Below, piece by piece: positions 57,572 through 64,000 of a stretch of 64,000 bases of DNA. The stretch is from contig NZ_FOKZ01000001.1 in NCBI RefSeq assembly GCF_900112285.1, positions 124,001-188,000 on the forward strand, written 5' to 3'. A program made the translations under genes and the position numbers. The first letter of the stretch is position 1; every line of letters starts with the position of its first letter. Below the pieces are notes generated by a model. That model saw nothing but the letters and a program-made list of their open reading frames with translations, did not search any database and had not been told where the DNA came from. The DNA comes from Polaromonas sp. OV174 (GTDB lineage: Bacteria; Pseudomonadota; Gammaproteobacteria; Burkholderiales; Burkholderiaceae_C).

Positions 57572-58267
57572 ATGAAGAATAGGCATCCAGCAGAGGCATT
57601 TTCAGCATTTCCACGGCTCGTGATACTGGCCGGTATGCTGGCTTTGAGTGCTTGCGCACAAACCCCCTCTGGCGGTGCGGGAGGTGTCAGCAGCATGTCA
57701 TTTTTCGTCACCAGCGGCAATCCTGGCAAAGGCGCCGATCTTGGAGGCCTGAGCGGCGCTGACCAATATTGCCAGCAGCTCGCCAGCAGCGTCGGGGCGG
57801 GCAGCCGAACCTGGCATGCCTACCTGAGCAATAGCGCCATGGATGGTGCTCCCGCCGTCAATGCGCGCGACCGCATTGGCCGCGGCCCCTGGAGAAATGC
57901 CAAGGGCGAGGTGATTGCCAACAATGTGGACGAACTGCATGGCGACAACAACCTCAACAAGCAAACCGCCTTGACCGAAACCGGCGAGCTCGTCCCTGGC
58001 CGCAGCGACCCCGTCAACACCCATGACATCCTGACCGGCTCGCAGGCCAATGGCCGCGCTTTTGCGGGCGACAAGGACATGACCTGCGGCAACTGGACCA
58101 AGAGCGGCGAGGGCTCGGCCATGGTCGGCCACCATGATCGTCAAGGCCTGCGCGACGATGCCGAATCCAAATCATGGAACGCCTCGCATCCCACAAAGGC
58201 CTGCGACATGGAGTCGCTGAAAAGCACGGGCGGCGCCGGACGGCTTTACTGTTTTGCGGTGAATTGA
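57572..58267 (+). CDS. Exported lectin-like lipoprotein (C-type lectin/DUF1554-like fold)
   Basis: A 231-residue predicted lipoprotein with lipobox LALSACAQ (near residue 28). The mature part shows SFFVTSGNPGKGADLGGLSG then ADQYCQQL, TWHAYLS and further DMTCGNW and ACDMESL. The spaced cysteines and the start resemble C-type-lectin-like exported proteins annotated as 'lectin' in related genomes. Carbohydrate binding is not shown. The ribosome site GAGGAGC precedes ATG 57572. No partner gene is evident nearby. Confidence 0.7.
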   Translation: MKNRHPAEAFSAFPRLVILAGMLALSACAQTPSGGAGGVSSMSFFVTSGNPGKGADLGGLSGADQYCQQLASSVGAGSRTWHAYLSNSAMDGAPAVNARDRIGRGPWRNAKGEVIANNVDELHGDNNLNKQTALTETGELVPGRSDPVNTHDILTGSQANGRAFAGDKDMTCGNWTKSGEGSAMVGHHDRQGLRDDAESKSWNASHPTKACDMESLKSTGGAGRLYCFAVN

Positions 58268-58314
58268 GTGGCGCTGCGGCTGGCGCTTGGGCCAGCCCGC
58301 GCCTCTAGGCCTGC

Positions 58315-59319
58315 TTAGGGCTTGATCCAGGTGCCGCTTTGCTGCTCGCGGGCACGCTGGTACAGCCAGCGGGCCGCCGCCACGTCTTCCAGCGCCATGC
58401 CCAGCGACTTGAACAGGGTGATTTCCGCCGAGCGTGTGCGGCCGGGATGACGTCGGATCTGCAACTCGCCGATTTCAGCCAGCAGGCTGTCGGGCGTGAC
58501 AAAACCGGCGTGCGCCGCATTCTGATAGTCGCCGGATTCGTTGAGGGTGGATTCGCGGCGATCGACAAACAGCGAGGCCTGACCCATCAGCGCCGGCTCG
58601 ATCTCGCAGTGCGAGGGCGTGCTGGAGCCGACCGCATTGATGTGGGCGCCCGGTGCGATCCAGTCGCGCCGCAGTATGGGCTCGCGGGCGCTGGTGACGG
58701 TGACGATGATGTCGGCATCGCGCACCGCCGCCTCAACCGATGCCACCGCTTCCAGTTCAAATTCATAAGCCGGCTGCTGCGCCGCGACGAAAGCCTGGGC
58801 GCTGGCCAGGCTGCGGCCAACCACCTTGACCGAGCTGAGCGGCCGCACCGCCGCCATCGCCTGCAACTGCCAGTGCGCCTGGTGGCCGCAGCCTATCAGC
58901 GCCAGGCGGTGCGCCTCGGGCTGGGCCAGCAGGCGGGTCGCCAGACCGCTCATGGCCGCCGTGCGCAGGCCGGTGATCTCGGCGGCGTTCATGACGGCCA
59001 GCAGGGCGCCGGTCTCACCGCTGAAAAGCAGCACGCAGCCCTGATGGGGATCCAGGCCGATGGCGCTGTTGGAGGGGAAAAAACCGCCGGTTTTGGCGCC
59101 GTAAACCGGGTCACTGCCGCCGATATAGGCCGGCATCAGGCCGAGCAGACCCTTGGCATCGGGCGGGCGAACAATCTGCCGCAGCGGCTGGTGAACCTCG
59201 CCGCGCGCCAGCGCTGCCATGGCCTCGGCCATCACCTCTATGCAGTCGGCCACGCTCAGCAGGCGGGCCACATCCTGCTGGGACAGAAACAGGACAGAGG
59301 GCAGGCTGGCCGTGCTCAT
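58315..59319 (-). CDS. Ornithine cyclodeaminase / mu-crystallin family oxidoreductase
   Basis: A 334-residue member of the ornithine cyclodeaminase/mu-crystallin/ketimine reductase family. The Rossmann motif ALIGCGHQAHWQLQAM binds NAD(P). KTGGFFPSNSAIG and the catalytic-Asp region VDRRESTLNESGDYQNAA are typical. Reactions in the family range from cyclodeamination to imine reduction or alanine dehydrogenation, so the substrate is open. Start ATG 59319 overlaps the stop of the threonine-dehydratase-like gene (ATGA). Fourth gene of the catabolic run. In hydroxyectoine clusters a similar pair is called EutB-EutC. Confidence 0.85.
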   Translation of the reverse strand: MSTASLPSVLFLSQQDVARLLSVADCIEVMAEAMAALARGEVHQPLRQIVRPPDAKGLLGLMPAYIGGSDPVYGAKTGGFFPSNSAIGLDPHQGCVLLFSGETGALLAVMNAAEITGLRTAAMSGLATRLLAQPEAHRLALIGCGHQAHWQLQAMAAVRPLSSVKVVGRSLASAQAFVAAQQPAYEFELEAVASVEAAVRDADIIVTVTSAREPILRRDWIAPGAHINAVGSSTPSHCEIEPALMGQASLFVDRRESTLNESGDYQNAAHAGFVTPDSLLAEIGELQIRRHPGRTRSAEITLFKSLGMALEDVAAARWLYQRAREQQSGTWIKP

Positions 59320-60320
59320 GCCAGGGCGCGGGCCGCGTCGAGATGGCGCGTCAGCGTGGCCAGATCGGTGTTGGTGCCGCACAGCAGCACGCCGACGCGC
59401 TTGCCTTCCAGCTCGGAGCGCAGCGGCCCCAGCAGCGCTGCCGTGGCGGTGGCGCAGGCCGGCTCGGGCGAGAGCTTGAGTTCCTCAAACAAAACGAGCA
59501 TGGCGCGCCGGATCTGGTCGTCGGACACAGTCACCAGCTGGTCTATATTCTGGCGGCACAGCTCATAGCTGTAGGCTTCGGTGTGCGGCGCCATCAGGCT
59601 GTCGGCAATGCCTTGCAGTGGCCCCAGCTTGAGGGGGTGGCCGGCCCGGAAGCTTTGCCCCATGCCGTCGGCACCTTCCGGCTCCACGCCATAGACCTTG
59701 CAATGGGGTTGCAGCAGCTTGAAGGCTGCCGACACGCCGGCCGCGAGGCCACCGCCGCCAATCGGGATGATTACCGCGTCCAGGTCAGGGGCTTGCGTGG
59801 CCCACTCCAGCCCCAGCGTGGCCGTGCCCAGCACCGTGCGGTAGCCATTGAAGGGATGGACAAAAAAGCGGCCTTCCTCTTGCTCGATCTGGCGCACTTT
59901 CTCGAAGGCCTCGGGGCCGTTGTCGGCCATCACCACTTCGGCGCCGTACTGCCGGCATAGCGCCACGCGAAAGGGGCTGGCGGTCTTGATCATCACGACC
60001 TTGGCGCTGATGCCGAACTTCATCGCCGCATAGGCCACGGCCACGGCATGGTTGCCGGCGCTGACGCAGGTCACGCCGGCCTGACGCTGGGCTTCGCTCA
60101 GGGCCAGCAGGTTGGAAAAGGCGCCGCGCGCCTTGAAGGTGCCGCTGGCCTGCAACAGTTCGAACTTGAAGTTGATCCGCGTATCGACCAGTGTGGACAG
60201 CTCGTTCTTGTCCAGCACTGGGGTGCTGAAGACATAGGGGCGCAGGGCCGCGTCGAGTTCGCGGATGGCGTCCAGCGTTGGCGCAGGCTGGCCGTCAATC
60301 AAAGTGGAGGCAGTAGACAT
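59316..60320 (-). CDS. PLP-dependent threonine-dehydratase-like enzyme
   Basis: A 334-residue fold-type II PLP enzyme. The Schiff-base Lys63 is in SGTFKARGA, the phosphate-binding glycines GGGGL are at 188-192, and SAGNHAVAVAYAA at 87-99 completes the active site. It has no ACT regulatory domain, unlike biosynthetic IlvA, so a catabolic role is more likely. Similar proteins deaminate threonine, serine or hydroxyaspartate, or act as EutB in hydroxyectoine use. Translationally coupled to the cyclodeaminase-like gene and 36 bp after the transporter gene. Confidence 0.87.
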   Translation of the reverse strand: MSTASTLIDGQPAPTLDAIRELDAALRPYVFSTPVLDKNELSTLVDTRINFKFELLQASGTFKARGAFSNLLALSEAQRQAGVTCVSAGNHAVAVAYAAMKFGISAKVVMIKTASPFRVALCRQYGAEVVMADNGPEAFEKVRQIEQEEGRFFVHPFNGYRTVLGTATLGLEWATQAPDLDAVIIPIGGGGLAAGVSAAFKLLQPHCKVYGVEPEGADGMGQSFRAGHPLKLGPLQGIADSLMAPHTEAYSYELCRQNIDQLVTVSDDQIRRAMLVLFEELKLSPEPACATATAALLGPLRSELEGKRVGVLLCGTNTDLATLTRHLDAARALA

Positions 60321-60356
60321 GTCAGGATTTCGAAAGGGAAGTTGGGGTGTAGTGGC

Positions 60357-61643
60357 TTACTTGAAACCCAAACGCTTGCGGGTGAACAGCAGCGCGGTAA
60401 TGCTGATGATGGCCGCAAAAATCAGGTAGTAGCTGGGCGACAGCTTGTCGTTGGTCACGCTGATCAGCCAGGTCAGGATGAAGGGCGCGAAGCCACCGAA
60501 AATCGTCACCGCGGTGTTGTAGCTCAGGGACAAGCCGGTGGTGCGGGTCTGGGTCGGGAAGATTTCCGACAGGATGGCTGGCACCGGGGCAAAGTAGGCG
60601 GTCATCAGGCAGCCAAAAATGATCTGCACCATGAGCAGCGTGCCAAAGCTGGGCTGGCGGACCAGCAGCGCAAACATCGGGTAAATCGCCAGCAGCAAGA
60701 GCACGGCGGCGATCAGCATGATGCGCACCCGGCCAAAACGGTCCGACAGATGGCCGACAACGGGCGCCAAAAACATCTGGATCACGCCCACCATCATGGT
60801 GGCGGTGAACACCACCGAGGCCGGAAGGCCCAACTGCTTGACGCCATAGACCGGCATGAACAGCACCAGGTAGGTCGATACGGTGCCCAGGATCACGATG
60901 CCTATGGCCAGCAGCAGGCGCTCCTTTTGGTGGCTTAGCGTGTCGCGAATTGGCGTGCTGGTGGCCTTGATGCTGGTGAACTCCGCGCTTTCATCCACAT
61001 TGCGCCGAATGTAATAAGCCACCGGGCCTATCAGCAGGCCGAAGATGAAGGGAATGCGCCAGCCCCAGCCCAGCATCTGTTCCGGCGTCAGAGTGCTGGT
61101 CAGCACCGCGCCAAAGCCGGCAGCCAGCACCGTGGTCAGGCCCTGGCTGGCAACTTGCCAGCTGGAGAAAAAGCCGCGCCGCTTGGGCGCATGCTCGGCC
61201 AAAAAGGCCGTGGCACTGCCGAACTCGCCGCCGGCCGAGAAGCCCTGGATCATGCGCGCCACCACCAGCACGGCGGGTGCCAGCAGGCCAATGCTGCTGT
61301 AGGTGGGGACCAGGCAGATCATCAGGGTGCCCAGAAACATCAGGGCGATGGAGAGTGTCAGCGCGGCCTTGCGACCGACGCGGTCGGCATAGGCGCCAAT
61401 CACGATGGCGCCCAGCGGCCGCATGAAAAAGGACACGCCAAAGGTGCCCAGGGTCAGCATCAGGGAGATGGTGTCGTCGCCGGATGGAAAGAACAGCTTG
61501 GAGATGGTGGCGGCAAAAAAGCCATAGACCACCAGGTCAAACCATTCCAGCGCATTGCCTATGGAGGCCGAGATGACCGGGCGCCAGGGCGGTGAATCGA
61601 CTTTGGCGGTGCTGCCTGGTGAGGCGACTTGATCTCGGGCCAT
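60357..61643 (-). CDS. MFS transporter, metabolite:H+ symporter (MHS) type
   Basis: A 428-residue, 12-helix transporter of the MHS group (ProP, ShiA and citrate-type relatives). The start motif SIGNALEWFDLVVYGFFAAT and RPLGAIVIGAYADRVGRKAA are diagnostic. Substrates are small organic acids, amino acids or betaines; none can be named here. True start ATG 61643 with AGGAG 7 bp before; the frame opens 23 codons earlier. It lies 90 bp after the M20 deacylase gene and before the PLP enzyme, so its substrate is probably the operon's starting compound. Confidence 0.88.
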   Translation of the reverse strand: MARDQVASPGSTAKVDSPPWRPVISASIGNALEWFDLVVYGFFAATISKLFFPSGDDTISLMLTLGTFGVSFFMRPLGAIVIGAYADRVGRKAALTLSIALMFLGTLMICLVPTYSSIGLLAPAVLVVARMIQGFSAGGEFGSATAFLAEHAPKRRGFFSSWQVASQGLTTVLAAGFGAVLTSTLTPEQMLGWGWRIPFIFGLLIGPVAYYIRRNVDESAEFTSIKATSTPIRDTLSHQKERLLLAIGIVILGTVSTYLVLFMPVYGVKQLGLPASVVFTATMMVGVIQMFLAPVVGHLSDRFGRVRIMLIAAVLLLLAIYPMFALLVRQPSFGTLLMVQIIFGCLMTAYFAPVPAILSEIFPTQTRTTGLSLSYNTAVTIFGGFAPFILTWLISVTNDKLSPSYYLIFAAIISITALLFTRKRLGFK

Positions 61644-61733
61644 GGAATGCTCCTGTGCTTTTGTGTTGAACAAAGGGTTTGAAAACTCAAGCGGACAGGC
61701 CGGTGCAATCACCGGCCCGGCGAACGGGGTTGC

Positions 61734-62927
61734 TCAGCTGGCCTGTGCCAGGCTCTGGATCAGCTTGCGCATGAATGATTCGCACTGGGACAGCTGCTCC
61801 AGCGTGACATATTCATTGGCCTTGTGGGCCTGCTCGATACTGCCCGGTCCGCAGACCACGGACGGAATGCCCAGGGCCTGGAACAGGCCGGCCTCGGTGC
61901 CGTAGGCCACCTTGCGGATCGCCTGATCGTGTGTGAGAGCGCGCACCAGCTGCGTGATGGCGGCCTGCTCGGAAGCGTCGAAAGTAGGCGCGCTGGCCAG
62001 CAACTCAAAGTCGATGTTGGCGTTGGCGTGTTCTTTTTTCATGCGCGGCAGCAGGGTGTTGGCCGCGTAGTCCTTGATGCGGGCGATGATGGGCCCGGTG
62101 TCCACGCCCGGCAGGTTGCGGTATTCAAAGCTGAACTCGCAATTGGCCGGAATGGTGTTGATCGCATTGCCGCCGCTGATGATGCTGGTCTGCAGCGTGG
62201 TGAAAGGGACGTCAAAAGCCTCGTCGAACGGGCCGTCGGCGCGGAACTGGTCGGCCTGGTCGCGGATGAAGCAGATCAGTCTGGCCGCGTATTCAATGGC
62301 GTTCAGGCCTTGCGGCGTGAGCGAGGAATGCGCCGCATGGCCGTGCACGCGGCAGCGGTAGGCGTTGATGCCCTTGTGCGCTACGATCACCCGCATGTCG
62401 GTCGGCTCGCCGACGATGCAGCCGCTGGCTGTGATGCCGCGCGCTTTCAGGTCGGCCAGCATATAGGGAGCACCGACGCAGCCCAACTCCTCGTCGCACG
62501 AGAACGCAAAATGAACCGGCTGTTTGAGTTTGGCGGCCTTCATTTCCGGCAGCAGCGTCAGCGCCACGCCGATAAAACCTTTCATGTCGCAGGTGCCGCG
62601 GCCGAACAGCTTGCCGTCGCGGATTTCCGGACTGAAGGGATCGCTGTCCCAGGTCTGGCCCTTGACCGGCACCACGTCGGTGTGGCCGGACAGCACGATG
62701 CCGCCCTGGGTTGTGCCGTCGGCCGCCGGCAGGGTGGCAAACAGATTGGCTTTTTTGCCGCTGGGATCGTAGGTCAGCGTGGAGCTCAGGCCGTGCGTCT
62801 GCAGGTAGTCCCTGACGGTTTCGATCAGGCCCAGATTGGACTGAAAGCTGGTGGTGTCAAAGCGGATCAGGCGCTCAATCCAGGGAAGGGACAGCGGGCC
62901 GGCTGTGTAAGCTTCAGATAGATTCAT
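61734..62927 (-). CDS. M20-family deacylase (ArgE-like, N-acyl amino acid amidohydrolase)
   Basis: A 397-residue Zn-peptidase of the ArgE/DapE/CPG2 group. Metal ligands and catalytic residues are visible: His82-x-Asp84 (SGHTDVVPV), Asp114 (GTCDMKG), and Glu146-Glu147 (CDEELG). It is often annotated argE, but arginine synthesis here uses argJ (915 bp onward), which makes a deacetylase unnecessary. An N-acyl amino acid catabolic role is therefore more likely. Start ATG 62927, four codons inside the longest frame. It is the first gene of the run and divergent from the XRE-cupin regulator. Confidence 0.86.
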   Translation of the reverse strand: MNLSEAYTAGPLSLPWIERLIRFDTTSFQSNLGLIETVRDYLQTHGLSSTLTYDPSGKKANLFATLPAADGTTQGGIVLSGHTDVVPVKGQTWDSDPFSPEIRDGKLFGRGTCDMKGFIGVALTLLPEMKAAKLKQPVHFAFSCDEELGCVGAPYMLADLKARGITASGCIVGEPTDMRVIVAHKGINAYRCRVHGHAAHSSLTPQGLNAIEYAARLICFIRDQADQFRADGPFDEAFDVPFTTLQTSIISGGNAINTIPANCEFSFEYRNLPGVDTGPIIARIKDYAANTLLPRMKKEHANANIDFELLASAPTFDASEQAAITQLVRALTHDQAIRKVAYGTEAGLFQALGIPSVVCGPGSIEQAHKANEYVTLEQLSQCESFMRKLIQSLAQAS

Positions 62928-62936
62928 ATAAATTAT

Positions 62937-62960
62937 CATATACGAAAATTTTCAGATATG
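62937..62960. promoter_or_regulatory. 24-bp palindromic operator between the M20 gene and the regulator
   Basis: CATATACGAAAA and TTTTCAGATATG form an inverted repeat whose halves match at 10 of 12 positions, centred at 62948/62949. The AT-rich 46-bp space lies between the divergent start codons, so a protein bound here could control both. The inner GAAAATTTTC is a perfect palindrome. Confidence 0.75.
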
Positions 62961-62973
62961 AAATACTGCTCTT

Positions 62974-63630
62974 ATGACCGCTGACCCTGCTGAACCCCTG
63001 CCCGTGGCCTCTTCTATCGTGCTGGACAAGGCCGAGTTGGGCGCGCGTTTGCGCAGCGCCCGGCAGGCGCAGCAACTGACCCTGGCCGAGCTGGCCCGGC
63101 TGTCGCGGGTGTCGGTGGCCTCGATTTCCAAGGCCGAGCGCGGCCTGCTGGCGCTCAGCTACGAGAAATTCGCGGCCCTGGCGGCGGCCTTGCAACTGGA
63201 TTTGTCAACGCTGTTTGGCCGCCAGCCGGCGGAGAGTGTGAGCGGCCATGCCGTGGTGACGCGGCGCCACGATGTGGTCGCCTACCACTCCGAGCGTTAC
63301 CTCTACGGCATGCTGGCGACCCAGGTCGTGTCCAAGAAGATGACGCCCATGATTGGTCGCGTCGACGCCAGCACCGTACTCAAGCCGGGTGAGTTCAGCC
63401 GCCATCCGGGGGAGGAGTTCATCTTTGTGCTGGAGGGCACGCTGGAAATGCATTTCGCCGACGGCCGTCTGGAGCGGCTGGAAAAGCATGACAGCATTTA
63501 TTTCGACAGCAATCTGGGCCACCTGTATGTGAACGGTGGCGAGCGGGGAGCGCAAATCCTGGTCGTGGTGTGCGGCCAGGCGCAGGACGCTGGTGCTCGC
63601 GAGGGTGAAGGCGTGCTATCGAATCAGTAG
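62974..63630 (+). CDS. XRE-type regulator with C-terminal cupin domain
   Basis: A 218-residue regulator with an N-terminal HTH_3 domain (about 22-76, LRSARQAQQLTLAELARLSR then VSVASISKAERG) and a C-terminal cupin (about 130-200, PGEFSRHPGEEFIFVLEGTL). Such proteins sense small metabolites through the cupin and bind palindromes. A 24-bp inverted repeat lies 14 bp upstream, so autoregulation and control of the divergent M20 operon are likely. Start ATG 62974. The metal or ligand at the cupin is not determined. Confidence 0.9.
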   Translation: MTADPAEPLPVASSIVLDKAELGARLRSARQAQQLTLAELARLSRVSVASISKAERGLLALSYEKFAALAAALQLDLSTLFGRQPAESVSGHAVVTRRHDVVAYHSERYLYGMLATQVVSKKMTPMIGRVDASTVLKPGEFSRHPGEEFIFVLEGTLEMHFADGRLERLEKHDSIYFDSNLGHLYVNGGERGAQILVVVCGQAQDAGAREGEGVLSNQ

Positions 63631-63721
63631 CTTCAAGCGAGCGACCTGTCTGTGCTAAAGGCCTGAATGATGCCTTAACTTCGGGCGCCAGGCAGGTCTG
63701 TCCCGGCGCCTCCTTCCCTGC

Positions 63722-64000
63722 TTACTTGCGCAACACCAGCGTGACCAGCACCGAGGAATCGCGCACCGCCGTCAAGCCATGCGCGATACCGCCGGCCAGG
63801 TACAGCAACTGGCCGGCCTGCATCAGCTGCGTTTGGCCGTGGGCGGTGAATTCAAATTCGCCTTCCAGGCACTGCACCGTGATCTCGCCCTTGACCTGGT
63901 GCGAGGGCACGCTTTTGCCGGCCGGCACGATCAGCCGCATGACCTCCAGATCGTCTGTTTTGAACAGGGCAACGGTTCGGGCTTCGGTGAGCTTGTCGAC
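63722..64000 (-). CDS. Small cupin protein, cut by the window end
   Basis: The frame is open from the stop at 63722 to the last base, giving at least 92 residues. A single cupin fold is visible (VPAGKSVPSHQVKGEITVQC, EGEFEFTAHGQTQLMQAG, YLAGGIAHGLTAV). His and Glu residues suitable for a metal lie in SHQVKGE and AHG. The beginning is off the window, reading in through LTEARTVALFKTDDLEV. It is convergent with the regulator gene. Whether it belongs to the catabolic unit is unclear. Confidence 0.75.
   Translation of the reverse strand, partial: VDKLTEARTVALFKTDDLEVMRLIVPAGKSVPSHQVKGEITVQCLEGEFEFTAHGQTQLMQAGQLLYLAGGIAHGLTAVRDSSVLVTLVLRK

Overview
The window looks like a core chromosomal segment of a betaproteobacterium, most likely Burkholderiales, family Comamonadaceae (Rhodoferax/Polaromonas-like). 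This rests on protein-level resemblance, on gene neighbourhoods typical of that family (ispB/rplU-rpmA-obgE-proB, pilBCD-coaE-zapD-yacG, gpmA-rhodanese-grxC-secB-gpsA) and on a dispersed ~55-bp repeat of a kind I associate with that family. The species cannot be named from sequence reading alone. There is no phage, insertion sequence or CRISPR array.

Layout. 1-3.6 kb: end of secA, argJ, a DUF815 ATPase and a MutT-like Nudix gene. 3.7-13.1 kb: CNNM/CorC-type membrane protein, a lytic transglycosylase, proS, rppH, a CNP1-like exported protein, proB, obgE, rpmA, rplU, ispB and tRNA-Pro(CGG). 13.5-19.4 kb: type IV pilus genes pilB-pilC-pilD, then coaE, zapD, yacG and a small exported protein. 19.4-23.8 kb: grxD, prmC, prfA, hemA and a small membrane protein. 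23.7-28.8 kb: a glycerol-3-phosphate import operon (ugpB-A-E-C-Q) with a terminator-like hairpin after ugpB. 29-33.9 kb: a 1314-residue FAD/Fe-S oxidoreductase, a HIT protein and a DUF971 protein. 34-38.1 kb: ubiE, a Tim44-like protein, ubiJ and ubiB (ubiquinone). 38.2-46.1 kb: FmdB-like zinc ribbon, DUF502 membrane protein, aspS, a NudB-like hydrolase, a cardiolipin synthase-like protein, folE, a short BLUF blue-light receptor, an EamA transporter and a DUF429 protein.

46.1-51.5 kb is the accessory-looking part: an orphan LexA-type box, a secreted nuclease, two BON-domain lipoproteins, DUF883- and DUF1328-type membrane proteins, then a CHASE3 histidine kinase, a NarL-type regulator and a stand-alone receiver. 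51.6-58.3 kb: moeB/thiF-like gene, S41 protease, gpmA, rhodanese, grxC, secB, gpsA and a lectin-like lipoprotein. 58.3-64 kb: a probable catabolic operon (M20 deacylase, MHS-type transporter, threonine-dehydratase-like and ornithine-cyclodeaminase-like enzymes) divergent from an XRE-cupin regulator. A 24-bp palindrome lies between them. A cupin gene runs off the window end.

The points most worth a second look are this last operon with its operator, the dispersed repeat (two copies clearly and a third possibly inside coding sequence, one of them an apparent in-frame insertion at a domain boundary), the orphan LexA box whose downstream reading frame ends inside a repeat copy, and a probable inversion of about 15 kb relative to the gene order I expect.
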